Of a stretch of DNA of 64,000 bases, positions 44,545 through 56,879 are shown one piece after another. Position numbers and translations under genes: made by a program. The DNA lies in assembly GCA_014529385.2 (NCBI GenBank), contig CM043942.1, positions 107,941,141 through 108,005,140 of the forward strand, read 5' to 3'. How positions within the stretch are numbered: the first letter of the stretch is position 1; each line of letters opens with the position of its first letter. Source of the DNA: Adiantum capillus-veneris (Eukaryota > Streptophyta > Polypodiopsida > Polypodiales > Pteridaceae). The notes under the pieces are model-generated. The model was not told the origin of the DNA. It did not search any database and saw nothing but the letters and a program-made list of their open reading frames with translations.

Positions 44545-45426
44545 TACAGATGTGATTATTCACAAGGATGATGATTTGCATGATAAAGATGTGATTGTTC
44601 ACAAGGATGATGGTTTAGATGATGGTTTTTCTAGTGAAGCTAACCTCATTGCAGATACGATCAATCACGCAGAACCGATCTTGGCTCTTGAGTCAAGGTC
44701 CAAGGAACCCACTCAGGAAGTATTGTGTTCGCATGATTAGTCAACACGCATTGTTCGAGTATTTCATTCGTGACGATTTCCCTTTGTGTTCCCTTTTTAC
44801 AGGCATGCCCTATTGTACGATGCACATGATTCACTCACGGATGAGCACGGATGCATGCGGATCACTCTCGAAAAGACAAAAAGTTTGCATTCAAGGAATT
44901 CACATTCCATGTCTCTTCCTTGGCTTGACACAGTCTAAGAAAGAGCACAAGAAAGATTGACCATCAAGCATCGGCATTTCCGTTGTGATTTGCCACAGTT
45001 GATAGGCTTAGGTCGGAAAGACAAGTTCCGATTCCATTTTTTGTGTGTGTTTGGTGAACGGTTTGGCACTCCATCACTTTGTTCATCTACATTGCATGCA
45101 CAGTCTTTTAGGAAGAATAGTATTTCTACATGGAATGGGTATGTTCATGATTTTGTGTTGGAATTGGTTTCAGGAATTTTCCTCCTCGAAGATTCTTGAA
45201 GGTGGATACGTCCATAGACGCAATTGGACCATTGAAGAAGCCACAGATCCCTTTGTGTCGCTTTCGGCGCAGCCCAAAGAAGCAAGCATTGCAAACTTTA
45301 TGAAGTTCAAGTATCGTACGACCCACGCATCGGAGTGGGCCGGCGAAGAGTCCTTCCCAGGATGTTGGCGATCTCCCTCAACGCCATACAATTCGGTACT
45401 AGTACCTCACTTAGAAAAGGAGGGGA
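44545..45426 (+). other. RLG-3 post-protease region, pol deleted
   Basis: Apart from the 39-bp repeat there are only short frames. None shows an RT, RNase H or integrase motif. The last 200 bp (MKFKYRTTHASEWAGEE) may be the tail of the polyprotein. It ends in the purine tract before the 3' LTR. Confidence 0.55.
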
Positions 45427-46528
45427 TGTCACGTGCACATCTAACCCTATGTGCATGTGGGCAAGCTACTTCAGGTCCAGGGTTCAGGTCAGCTTAGGAA
45501 GTGTTCAAAAAACCTTTGTGAACCTGTGCGCAAGCCGTGCATGTCCAGACACTTAGAATAGTTGTATATCCTTTGGTTGCACACAGCATGATCATCAACA
45601 TTACAGTCAGTACCCATCATGAGCATTTTACCGTGCACAGAACCCATTTTCCCTATTTTATCCATTTTTCACTTATTATTAATAAGTGATTTTGTTGGGA
45701 ATCTGGGTAGGGCAAATTTGCTACGCTCTATAAAAGAAAGCTAGCGCTAGCACTTTCTGGCAAAAGAGGTAGCAGGAGTTCACCAACTTACAGTGCACCT
45801 TCTGAGCAAGACCGGCAGGTGACCTAGAGTTTCCAGCCAACAGCAGAGTAAGACCAGCGCTTTGGCAACAGATCAAGCCTAGCGTTTTTCTACAACAGTT
45901 TCAACCCTGGAGTTTTTGTCGATCCTAGATTCACCCTGACGTTTTTGCATCTTGCATCAACGTTTTGCAGATTCCCGGAGACAAGTCAGCCCCTAGCATC
46001 AGCGTTTTCAGTTTTTAGCACTTAGACAAAGCAAATCTCACCCCTAACCTCGCAGATCTCATCGACCCGCAGCAAATCCTCGCCGCACGGTCAGATCAGC
46101 CAGCATTTTCAGATTCAGCCCGCTGTCCGCAGATTTCAGCATCTGCGTTTTCAGCGAATCGTCGTCGCGTCGTCACCATCGCCATCCTCGCCGACACAAT
46201 GTCAGAATTCAGCAGTTAGCAGATTTGCAGATTTCAGCCCCTAGCGTTTTCAGATTTCAGCCCGTTTCGTCGTCGTCGACATCGTCGGCAAGTCCATTGC
46301 ATCTAGACCATTATACCAGATTTGTGCAATCAATAGCATAGACCTCTCTTGCCATTGAGAGGGGGGCCCTTGGAGGAGGCTTTGACAACAGTCTGGTGTC
46401 GTATTCTTCTCTCTCTCTCTCTCTCTCAGTCTCAGCACCTTCATTCACAGTGTCATTCACTTTGTTTGTGATCATTTGCACTCTCCCACTAAAGGAATGG
46501 AAGGCTCTCCCTTCCGTAAGTGAAAGGA
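45427..46528 (+). repeat. RLG-3 3' LTR, end missing
   Basis: Starts TGTCACGTGCACATC after aaaaggagggga. TATAAAA lies at 45729-45735, and a long leader part is rich in gcagattt and cagcgtttt phrases. It stops at aaaggaacc, short of the ATCTTACA end seen in the 5' copy. Confidence 0.8.
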
Positions 46529-47581
46529 ACCAATATCTTTAAGTATCACGGGATGCCTTAGTCAATTGCAGTGATAGAGATCCATTGTAAGGTGCAATGG
46601 AAGTGATTGTTGAATTTTGCTCAAGATGAGTGCTCCGAAATGTGCTCACGAATATCTTGACCATGTGTCCTAGCTTTATCTTCTTCCTAATAAAAATGAA
46701 ATGGGCCTGCTTACTGAACCTACAAATGATAGTCCAAATCCCATCATTGCATGTTTGCGTTCTTGGAAGATCAAAGATAAAGTCCATCGCTATGCTTTCA
46801 AGTTTCCCATGGCCTATCAGGGATCGACAATGGCTGCAACAATCCCAATTGCTTTTGCTTGTCAAATTTGACTTTTTGGCATACCAAGTATGATCTCACA
46901 AATGTGTCAACATCTTGACGTAAAGTTGGCCAATAGAAGAATGCCTCAACCCCTTTCGTTGTGGCATCAATTCCACGATGCTCAGCATATAATGGAGCAC
47001 GACTTTCCATGAAAACCTTTGGTCGTAACTGTTTAGTAACGCATAACTTTCCATGCATCATGAGAAAGTCATTCTTAAGCATATAGTGTTCATTATCCTT
47101 GCAAAATCTTAATCTTCAACATATTGTCTCCTCATTTTGTCTGCCCCTAGCAGATAGCGTTTCCAACTGGTGAGAGCGTGAATTACAGCCAACAATTCTT
47201 TCTCATAAACTTGCAAGTTCCTTTCGGTCTTCAAAAGAATTCTGCTCTCATATACGACTACTCCACCATTCTGCATTAGAACTGCACCAAGGCTATGGCC
47301 ACATGCATCACACTGAACCACAAAAGGTTTCGAAAGATTTGGCAAAATGATTACCGGATTCGAAGTCAGCTTTTCTTTCAGAATTTCCTCGGTTGTCCAC
47401 TTGAAAGTAACTCCTTTCCCTTGCAATGCATGGAGTGGGGAAGCAATCTTAGCAAAATTTCAAATGAACCTCCTGTAGTAGAAACATAAGCATAGAAAGC
47501 TTTGAATGTCATGTACGGACATCAAGTCTAGCCATGACCTAATTGCTTCCACTTTGGCAGGATCCATGCGTACCCCATCCT
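46529..47581 (-). pseudogene. RLG-4, minus-strand gypsy pol remnant
   Basis: Read on the minus strand from 47581: the end of RT (GVRMDPAKVEAIRSW, FYYRRFIWNFAKIASPLHAL), RNase H (FVVQCDACGHSLGAVLMQNG, YEKELLAVIHALTSWKRYLL), a deletion, then integrase (EHRGIDATTKGVEAFFYWPT, YLVCQKVKFDKQKQLGLLQP, IAMDFIFDLPRTQ, FSKQAHFIFIRKK). The first Cys of the HHCC pair is Tyr. At about 46640 the integrase stops and a 60-base LTR tail follows, ending TTACA at 46578. It is closely similar to RLG-5 and RLG-3 type chromoviruses. Confidence 0.85.
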
Positions 47582-48025
<444 letters not shown>

Positions 48026-48445
48026 TGGTATCAATCACCAACACGTGGGAGCATCTGCGATCTCTCTACTGAATGCCATCGCTAGCTTTTCTGCATCAAT
48101 TCATCGTGGAAAAGTTACCAAGTTGCCTCGCGTTTTTGCATCACCTAGCGTTTTCTGAAACCCTTGCGTTTTTTTGCATCTTGCTGGCTTATCTGAATCT
48201 CCTATTGAAGGCGCTCCCTCCCTGCAACAAGATCACACCAAACCAGCAGCAAATCTGCCTTGCGTCTTCTTGGCCAGATCGGCGTTTTTTGGGACAGCTT
48301 GTGTTTTTTGTGCCTTGCTGCGTTTTTTACTTGCTGCAGCGTTTTCAGCAAAAGGCTGAGCATTAGCACCTACGGGAGAGACCTACGCTGCCTGGCACCT
48401 GTAGATCTTGTTACTTACTGTTTTTTCTCTGTTTTCAGCCCTCTG

Positions 48446-49285
48446 ATGGCTGCGAACTGGGAGAATCCCTTCATCTGAACCTCTAAGACGCTCCTGTACT
48501 GATCGGTGGCGTAGAGGCACGCTGAAATCTCCGTTACAGCAACGTTTTCAGCCCCCTTTGCAATGTTTTTTTTGGGCGAACAGCAAGCTGATTTTTTGCC
48601 TGGTGCGGTTGATCACTCCCTTGCTCATTAGAACACCATCCGGTCAGATCTGGACGTACCTCTTTTCCCACCTAGACAAGATTCTCTCTTCCCTACGACA
48701 AATCGAGGGGCACTCCACATTCAGAGCCGGAGGTGGTGTTGCTGCAGAAGGAGCTTTGATCGCTCAAGGAGGTAACAAGAAAGGCAAAGGTAAGAAGAAG
48801 AAGAAGAACAAGGACATCGAATGTTACCACTACCACAAGAAAGGGCACAAAGAATCAGAATGCAGAAAGAAGCAGCGAGAAGAGGCCAACAAGGAGAATC
48901 AGAAAGTCTCGACTGTAGTTGTAGAATCTCACGAGATGGCGAGAACCGCTCTTGTCGCGACGACGGACCACGCTCTTGCTACATCGCAATCACGTTTTGC
49001 GTTGTCGACAGTGGAGCTACCACTCACATGACTCGCCAACAATCATGGTTTAGCTCTTTCAACGAGACTCATGGGCAGACCATCACTATGGGTGACAACC
49101 ACGAGATTCCAATGTCTTAACACAAGCCAGATTACCCTCTTCCGTTCTACCTCAAACCCAAAGTTCAGTTCAGTGGAGGCGCTCTATGTTTCGGACATGG
49201 CCTTCAACCTCCTCTCTGTGTCGAGTTTGGACTCTCAGAGAGCTGACATACACTTTGGGAGTGGCACGGTTGGCAATCAGTCCCG
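48446..49285 (+). pseudogene. RLC-3 gag-protease remnant
   Basis: A short start MAANWENPFI runs into a stop. Later comes an RSDLDVPLFPP-type gag end in a shifted frame, then GGNKKGKGKKKKKNKDIE and a knuckle CYHYHKKGHKESEC (second Cys replaced by Tyr). Another frame carries the protease signature CVVDSGATTHMTRQQSW, then DMAFNLLSVSSLDSQ. This order (knuckle, then DSGATTHMT protease) is copia. Three frames are needed, so it is dead. It is cut at 49291 by RLG-5a. Confidence 0.82.
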
Positions 49286-49291
49286 GAATTC

Positions 49292-49818
49292 TGCAATGAC
49301 ACGTGGCAGCAGCGTAAGGACACCCCCCCAGATTGCGGCGCAAAACACGGAAGCCTATACGGCCTGATGATGTGGCAACTGCGTACGACAGATTGTACGG
49401 ATGCTTTTTCCTACGCTGTAGGCTGGAAATTTTTACGCAAAGGCTTTTTAGAAGTTGGTTTAATTTCCCAAGAAGCAGAGGTCTTGCTTTATTTTCAGCC
49501 TATTTTTTTAAAAGTATGGCAGCTTTTGGGGCTCTGCTTTTAGCAACCCTTGTAAACCTATAAATTAGTGGCTTGGGCTCCCACTTCTCAAAGCATCTGT
49601 ACGCAAAGTCTAAGAGTGAGACCCTCCCACTCCCTTGTACTTTGAGCAACAGATTTAATAAAAAAAGAAATACCGAAAGGGGCGCCAGTCTTCGGAGCCA
49701 ATATCTCTTGGCACGGAACTCCGTCGAGCCGGTGTCGAATCTAATTGTGAACAGTTTTGAAGTGAATTCCTATCGTGTCGTGGTTGATTCTTGACTTGGA
49801 GTGTCCAAGTTTATTACA
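49292..49818 (+). repeat. RLG-5a 5' LTR
   Basis: The last 250 bp parallel the RLG-5b LTR (agtggcttgggctcccactt, aagaaataccgaaaggggcg). The first part is more diverged but keeps acgtggcagcagcg near its start. The start position is approximate. Confidence 0.7.
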
Positions 49819-49872
49819 GTGGTATCAGATTTCTCTTTTACCGGGAAATTTGATCTTTTTTACGCGGCACGT

Positions 49873-51480
49873 ATGGATTCAAGCAAAGGACAGTCGACTT
49901 CCTCTACATCCGGAGATGCGGGAAGAGATCACGAAGAAGATTCACACGAGGAGTACGGCTCGCCTCGGCCTACTCAAGCGAAGATTGAAGAGATGAAGCA
50001 TCGACAATTGGTTGACGATGCGACAAAGATGATGATCAACATTGCGAAGGATCCCAAATTTGCAAAAATGTTTATGCAGACATCCTTTGACGAAGTGCAC
50101 TCTCAGTGGCGGAAGGCCGAAAACCCACCCCTCAAACCGGCACTCAAGAAACCTCCTCCGAGGAGAATGTTTACAGAGCAAGAATTAGAAGAGGTGGTCG
50201 ATACGCAGATTACATTGCTTTTTGACACAACCAACAAAGCCAAAAAGCACGACAAAAAGCAAAAGAAAGGAACTGACTTCCCGGGTTATTTTGGTCGTCA
50301 ATCTGCTTTTGCCTCGGCAAGAAAGCAGAAAAAGCATATCAGATTTGAAGGAGTATCCAATTCTTCTTCTTCTTCTTCTTCTTCTTCTTCTTCTTCTTCT
50401 TCTTCTTCTGATTCTTCTGACAGTTCTTCTAGCTCTTCTCACTCGAGCGAAGAAGACAGAAAAGGGAAAAAGCGAAATAAAAAGCAAAGCTTCGGCAAGG
50501 GCAAGAAAAAGGCAAAGAAGCCTAAGTTTCGCCCAGTTTCTGACAATTCTACAGAGGACTCGTCTTCGAATAGTTCGGACTCCGAGGATCACAGATTTTA
50601 TGCAAAGAAAAAGAATTTCTATTAAGCCAACCAGTATGACTTTTTGGAGGATAAAAGCAAGAAAGTTCGAGAATTTAAAGAAGGTGGACAATCAATTCAA
50701 TTTGACACGTTTTCTGGATTTCGAGATGCTTCGAGGGCTTTGGCCTTCATACAGCAATTTGATATAACTTTCTCTGGAGGGCATTACTAAGAGAACTCCA
50801 AGATTCGGAGGGCTACCTCTTACTTCAAGGGAAATACTCGAGCTTGGTGGTCCACTCTTCTATTGAGCAAGAAAGCGCCAATTAAATGGTTGAAATTTGA
50901 GAGACTTTTTATTTCTTCTTGGTTGACTCGAGAGTACGAACGCGACATACAAACTGCTTAGAACCATCTTCGGATGAACAAGAAAGATACCTTGGACGCA
51001 TATTGCGAGAGATTTTGGAGCTCTTTTCTACCCGCTTCTTCATTTAAGAAGATCTCGTTTAAAGAACAGATTGAGCGGTTTACCTTGGGACTTCCTACGG
51101 AGATCCGAGATCATTGCTTAGAGCAAAAGTTAGATTCTATTCAAGAACTGATGAGTCATGCAAAACAGGGTTTTTCCATACACTCACGCAGTTTGACTTA
51201 CCCCACAGGTGAGATCATGACACAGAAAACAGAACACACTTCTAAAAATGAAAGTAGAAAGAAGAAGAGCCCCCACGATCAGAAAGATAAGGATGCACGA
51301 CCCCGGCTCACTCCTCGGGATAGAGCCAACTACATTAAAGAGGGGAAGTGTTTTGGATCCGGGAAACAAGGACACATCTCCACGAAGTGCCCTAAAAAGG
51401 CATAGAAAGAACAAAATGAAGATAGGCCAGAGAGTTCAAAAGCAGCTGAGGAACGTGGACGGAAAGGCAAGATGAAAGTA
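49873..51480 (+). pseudogene. RLG-5a gag
   Basis: ATG 49873 starts MDSSKGQSTSSTSGDAG. The first 250 codons are open and contain a poly-Ser tract encoded by a TCT repeat (about 50362-50409) and a Lys-rich stretch. TAA at 50623-50625 and further TAA/TAG codons near 50789 and 50959 interrupt the capsid region (WWSTLLLSKKAPIKWLKFER, FLPASSFKKISFKEQIERF). The zinc knuckle reads CFGSGKQGHISTKC, with the second Cys replaced by Ser. Confidence 0.88.
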
Positions 51481-51539
51481 GGATTGGTTCCAGATTGCAT
51501 GGGTACTGACCCAAGCACGATTGATGAGAGTACAGAACT

Positions 51540-52205
51540 TTGCCGAGCTTGGGGCAAAGTGAAAGATCCTTTGATGGAGGAGCCAAGGCCAACTTCATTT
51601 CACTTGAATTGGCGACGCGGCTTGAGATTACACCCAATCAGATGGGGCCATAAGCAGAGGCAGTTCTAGCGGTACCCGGCAGGGACGTAGCCATTACACC
51701 TGTCATTGGCAAACTTTGGTTGCATTGTCAGGGGTATTTGGGGCACGAGGACTTCTACATAATGCCCTTGGAAGGTTGTGATGTCCTCTTGGGAGTTCCT
51801 TGGTACCATAAGAACAACGCCGTGGTCGATTATCAGGCAAAGAAAGCGACTTTGACTACAGAAAAGGGCCGAACCATTGTACTTGATGTGAAACTTAAGG
51901 GCGAGTCTGTCCCTATTGTATCGGCTTTGGCCATTTCAAAATTAATGAAACCCAGTCTGTTTGTTTACTTGATCTTTTTGAAAGAGTTGAATGATGATCA
52001 TAGGACAAATATGTCTCATCTAGAAAAAGAACGTCAAGATTTTCTCCACACTCATGGCGATTGCTTTTCTCAGGGCTTGCTAGGCGAGTTGCCACCAGCT
52101 CGTCCTGAGGATCATACCATTGATTTGATACTTGGAAGCACACCACCGAACCGGCCACCTTACCGTGTGAGCCGAGCTCAGAATGAAGAAATTATGAACT
52201 CGTGA
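51540..52205 (+). pseudogene. RLG-5a protease and RT lead-in
   Basis: In one frame DGGAKANFISLELATRLE (about 51570-51625) corresponds to the retropepsin active-site region with D-G-G in place of D-S/T-G. A stop follows. A frame from 51720 then has GHEDFYIMPLEGCDVLLG and VPWYHKNNAVVDYQAKKATL. It continues into the linker and RT entry (HTIDLILGSTPPNRPPYRVS). Broken by stops and a frameshift at about 52200. Confidence 0.75.
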
Positions 52206-54537
52206 AAGACCTCTTGGAAAAAGGGTCTTATCCAGTCGAGTACTTCACCTTACCGCTCTCCGGTGTTGTAGGTTTTGAAGAAAGACGGATCTTGGAGAAT
52301 GTGCATTGACTATACAGCTCTCAACAAAATCACCATCAAGAACAGATTTCCGATTCCCAGAATCAATGATATTCTAGACCGCCTAACAGGGATCCTCTTG
52401 TTTCAACAGGATCGATTTGAAGAGCGGATATCATCAGATCCAAATCGTGCCACGAGATGTCTACAAGGCAGCTTTTCGGACGACTTTAGGTTTATTTGAG
52501 TTTTTGGTGATGCCTTTTGGCCTAACCAATGCTCCAACGACATTTAACAAAATGATGTACAGAATTTTTCGAGAGTAGAGACTATTTGTTGGCACTTTCT
52601 TTGACGGCATCATTGTTTTTTCCAAGGATGAGGAAGAACATAGAGAACATCTACTACAGGTCTTTCAGGCATTACGAGATCACAAGTTGGTGATTAATGC
52701 AAAGAAAAGTGAATTTTTCCTACCCGAGATACACATTTTGGGACACATGGTCTCAGCAGCAGGAGTGCAGATGGACCCGGCCAGAGACTATCCAAAATTC
52801 GCCCGATTTGAAGAATGTCCATGAAGTTAGAAGCTTCTTGGGCTTATGTTCTTACTACCGGCGGTTCATTAGAAAGTTTGCAGAGGTTGCTTCCCCTTTG
52901 CATATCTTCACATAGAAAGGAGTCGCTTTCTCGTGGGGACCCACAGGGGTGACTGCCTTTCAAACATTGAAAGAAAAATTGACTACGGGACCAGTCTTGG
53001 CTTTGCCGGATTTGCAAAAGTCATTTGAAGTATATTGTGATGCTTGTGGTCGTAGTCTGGGTGCGGTCTTAATGCAAGAAGGCCATGTCATTGCCTACGG
53101 GAGCCGATTGTTCTCAAGACGAGAATTGACACCACAGATATATGAGAAAAAGCTTTTGGCGGTTATCCATGCTCTTACACTCAGTGGCAACATTACCTAC
53201 TCGAAGCCGACTTTAGAGTCTTTACAGAACACCAGAGTTTACGCTACTTCTTGTCACAGAAGCAGCTATCAGAAAAGTAGGTGCGGTGGGTGAACAACTT
53301 GTCACAGTTTCACTTCAAAATTGTCCATGTGCAGGGACAGAAGAATTGGTGGCAGATGCTTTATCTCGGAAGCTGTTGGTTCTGGCTATTTCCACAATAC
53401 ATCATAGGAGCTTCGAGGATATGGTCGATCAGTATGCCACAGATACAAATTTTACAGATATATTCACTCGGATACGTAATGGGGAGATAGTAGCGCGATA
53501 TTCCATTCGAGATGGCTACTTGATTAAGAAAACCATGTTGTGCGTTACACAATCGTTAAGGGAAAAGGTTTTAATCGAATGCCATTGTCCACCTTTTACG
53601 GGTCACCGCGGCATTGCTACCACCTTGAAAGGTGTGGAGAGATACTTCTTTAGGCCAAGACTCAAGAAGAAAGACGTGGACGATTTTGTACGCAGTTGCT
53701 TGGTATGCCAGAAGGTCAAGTTTGACAGGCATAAAGCACACGAATTGTTACAACCTTTACCCATACCCACCCGCCCCTTGGAAAGTATTGCAATGGATTT
53801 CATTTTTTATCTCCCAAGAACACAGAGTAGGCACGATGGTATCTGGACTGTTACTGACAGATTTAGCAAGCAAGCTCATTTCATTCCAACGAAGAAAACA
53901 ATCAAGCCGGATCACTTAGCGAGACTGTTTGTGGCCCATATCTTCAAAATACATGGCATGCTGAGACGATTGTCTCTAACAGAGACCCCAGATTCACGAG
54001 TTTGTTTTGGAAGGCTATTTGGGAGAACATTGACACGCAGTTGCAGTTCTCGTCATCGTTCCACCCGCAAACTGACGAGCAATCAGAGATTGCTAATTCA
54101 GTGGTACTAGATTTATTAAAGTCTTACATCTCGAATCAAAAGACTCAATGGGAAAAGTATTTACCTTCGGTGGAATTTGCCTACAATAACACGATACACT
54201 CTTCGACGGGGAAGGCGCCATTTGAGATTATTGAAGGTGCTACGAAGGTTTCACCCTTTCTACGCACGAAAGATAAGATTTTTGAAGCCGACGAGTACAC
54301 ACGCGACTTGGACACGGCTTTTGCCAAGGTCCGGGAGGCTTTGCAGAAATCTTAAGAAAGACACAAAAAGGCAGCGGATCGACATCGTCGCGATTTGAAA
54401 TTAAAGGAGAACGATTGGGTGCTCTTAAGTTTTGAGAAGGCACGCCTGAGAAAGAAAAAGAGAAAGGAACGGCTTTTTCCAAAGCTTAGCATGAGATACT
54501 ATGGACCTTTCCAGATTTCCGAAAAGATAAATGATAT
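52206..54537 (+). pseudogene. RLG-5a RT-RNase H-integrase, broken
   Basis: Pieces in several frames: [33 protein letters not shown] region near 52500, FFDGIIVFS near 52595 (the catalytic FFDD changed to FFDG), NVHEVRSFLGLCSYYRRFIR, FEVYCDACGRSLGAVLMQEG, GTEELVADALSRKL, TGHRGIATTLKGVERYFFRP, SCLVCQKVKFDRHKAH and AMDFIFYLPRTQS. At least eight stops or frameshifts are apparent. It is interrupted by RLX-1b at 54537. Confidence 0.87.
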
Positions 54538-55097
54538 TGTAACAAACTGCTGACGTTCAAAGCCTAAAGAATGGAGCCAACTTACAGATGTGGCTGAGGG
54601 GCCTAAACCCTAAGAAGAAGAAGTAACAGAAGAAGTCCTACCAACTTATGGGGACCCGTTCGATGGGGCCCCAAGTGACATAAAGGAAGAAAATAAAGCA
54701 AGATCCGGACACACGCAAAAACTGATGACGTGGCAGATTTTCCCAAAAATTGCACTGTCATGATGACGTGGCAAGCTGTACGGAATTCCACGTTTTGCGC
54801 TGGCTAATGACGTGGCAGGCTGTACGGATTTCCGTGATTTACGCTGGCAGCTTTTTGGCTTTGCTTTTGGACCAGAAGCTTTTGAGTTCTAAAGGCTTTT
54901 GACTGTAACTGCTTTTCAAGCCATGGGCCTTTAAATATGAAGTTAGGGCTCATTCTCTGGCATGCTTCCTGGAGAAGGTGCAGAGTCTGGAGTATCGGCT
55001 TGTACTATGTTGATGCAATACAAAGAAATACCGAAAGGGGCACCAAGGTTTGGGGCCAATACTCTCTGGGGTGGAATTCTGCCACTCCGTGTCGCGT

Positions 55098-55173
<76 letters not shown>

Positions 55174-55247
55174 CAGTTGTTATTTGAAGTGCTTAAAGTT
55201 GTTCAGTCTATTCTTTTCTATTGGCACGTGGTGCCCGTCTTGTGGGA
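54538..55247 (+). repeat. RLX-1b 5' LTR with (CT)n expansion
   Basis: Collinear with both RLX-1a LTRs, with a CT run of about 70 bp (55101-55169) where RLX-1a has only a short CT stretch. It ends TTGTGGGA rather than TTGTGACA. Confidence 0.9.
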
Positions 55248-55790
55248 GTGATATCAGAGCATCAGGCGTGTGCTTTTCTGAAAGCATATCGGTCCCACAA
55301 AAGAGCAGACAGAGCTTTATTAGAGGAATATTCGTCGTCGAACCCGGACTTATTAGCCACTCCCACCCTTACTTCATCGCGCATCGGGCGCGCTCATGTC
55401 TTACAAGGCATAAGCCAATTAAGATCACTTGCAAGAGAAGGATCCAGATTTGTTTCAAGTCACTTTTTTCTCAGAAGCAGTGCCATGCAGATGTTGATGT
55501 CTACAGCTACCAAGCAGCATACTCTAAGTACTTGGCAAGCTTTCAAGAAAAAAAAAATTATCCGAAGTTATATGGTTTCTGACATCTTCCTTCGAAGTGC
55601 AACTTCTAGCAGAGTGGGGTATCCTGAAATGCTTGCCATGGAAACCCTAGCAGATTATAACTTGAAATTTCTCGACATCTCTCAGTAGATGTCTCTTCAT
55701 GAGCAGATGACCTTGGAGGTTCGGTGTGATTACTATCTCTTGGGACTACCATCGCCGCCAAAGAAACATCGTCTGTCCAAGAGTTGATGG
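55221..55790 (+). pseudogene. RLX-1b gag-core remnant
   Basis: A frame holds HTLSTWQAFKKKKIIRSYMV and METLADYNLKFLDISQ, then TAG at 55686-55688 exactly as in RLX-1a. It continues in frame as MSLHEQMTLEVRCDYYLLGL before a further shift. The matching RLG-5b segment is CERFWNSFLPASSFKK...FREQIERFTLGLP. Upstream SNPDLLATPTLTSS and related residues are unassigned. Confidence 0.6.
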
Positions 55791-56097
55791 ACCATGCTGT
55801 GCGCTCGGCTACGACCTCATGGAAGAACCTAACCCCAATTTTTGGTGCAGGTTTCAAGATGGAAAGTCAATCGACTTTTCGAGCTCGATTGATGACGAGA
55901 TTGCTTTTTAAGTTCGAGTTTTGTTTGATCTTATTTGGAGATCTTGTTTGGAATTTGTTTGAAATGGATGGTATCTGTTTTGAACCTGTTTTGGTGCCGA
56001 TTTGAATTGTTTGACTCTGGTTTGAAACTGGTTTCAATGATTGGTGATTTTACTCCCGGGTGGAGAAGTGAGAAATACTGTTTTGGTATTGTTTGAA

Positions 56098-56242
56098 CCT
56101 CGGAGCGACGCAAGCCGATGCTTGGGGAGAGTTTCGTTGTATGTTTGAGAACCTCGGAACGACGCAGGCCGATGCCTGGGGAGCGTTCGATTGTATGCTA
56201 CAAAACCTCCGAGCGACGCAGGCCGATGCCTGGGGAGCGTTT
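56098..56242. repeat. 54-bp minisatellite, about three copies
   Basis: Units around acctcggaacgacgcaggcc + gatgcctggggagcg begin at about 56098, 56152 and 56206. One diverged unit lies beyond RLG-5b (about 62900-62945). RLX-1a has one or two such units near 42010 and 42165. Confidence 0.9.
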
Positions 56243-56804
56243 TGTCACAAAGTGATGACGTGGCGGACAGCAGAAACCCTAATTTCTGCCAGAAACCCTA
56301 AAATTCCTGCAAACCCTAATTTTTGCCAAAAACCCTAAATTCCGGAAATCGCGGAGGCGGATTATTATTAAAAAAAAAAAAAAAATTTTTTTTTTTTTGG
56401 AAAATGATGAGCGACGCGAATTTTGCTTTTGCTTTTTTTTATAAAAAAAAAAGAGAAAAGACTCTCTAAGAGAGAGAGAGAACTGATGCTTTTGATTTTA
56501 AAAGCTTTTGGGGCTCTGCTTTTGGGCATCCCTTGTAACCTTTAAATTAGTGGTGAGGGCCTCACTTCTCAGAGCATCTGGACGCAGAGTCTGAGAGTGA
56601 AACCCTAACCGCTCTCTTGTACTTTGATGATTGATTAATACAAAAAGAAATACCGAAAGGGGCGCCAGTCTTTGGGGCCAATATCTCTAGGCACGGAACT
56701 CCGCCGGGCCAGTGCAAATCTATTGTGATCTGTGAATTGTTTTGAAGTGGTTATTTGGTGCTGTCGCGGTTGATTCTTGACTTGGAGTGTCCAAGTTTGT
56801 TACA
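56243..56804 (+). repeat. RLG-5b 5' LTR
   Basis: 562 bp, TGTCACAAAG ... GTTTGTTACA. The first 100 bp hold four AAACCCTAA-like telo-box motifs. An A-run followed by a T-run near 56371-56399 can form a snap-back. The R/U5-like block aagaaataccgaaaggggcg is near 56645. Confidence 0.95.
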
Positions 56805-56879
56805 GTGGTATCAGAGCACGGCCGATTTCTCTTCTACGGGAAATCCGATCCCCGAATTTATTTTTTTTCCGCGGCACCT

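Larger units (their letters stand above)
39085..46528 (+). mobile_element. RLG-3, gypsy element containing RLX-1a
   Basis: Left LTR tail 39085-39298 matches 46374-46528, primer site tggtatcagagc lies at 39300-39311, and a purine tract aaaaggagggga precedes the right LTR at 45427. Gag and protease lie between, RT-RNase H-integrase is not recognisable, and RLX-1a sits inside gag. The 5' LTR is cut at its outer side and the 3' LTR lacks its last about 90 bp. Confidence 0.85.
49292..54537 (+). mobile_element. RLG-5a, chromovirus-type gypsy, left part
   Basis: The LTR 49292-49818 ends like that of RLG-5b (gtgtccaagtttattaca) and is followed by a damaged primer site tggtatcagat (49820). Gag, protease, RT, RNase H and integrase follow in order, but with many stops. 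At 54537, inside the integrase C-terminal module (YYGPFQISEKIND), RLX-1b interrupts it. The remainder is beyond the window. It is older than RLG-5b judging by its lesions. Confidence 0.88.

Noticed and set aside
44545-45426. Possible RT or integrase in the RLG-3 tail
   Set aside because: No catalytic or zinc-binding motif could be found in any frame. Only short unassigned pieces remain.
50340-50691. Poly-Leu and poly-Arg frames opposite or out of frame with the poly-Ser region of RLG-5a gag
   Set aside because: They are shadows of the TCT repeat that encodes the Ser tract of gag in the real frame.
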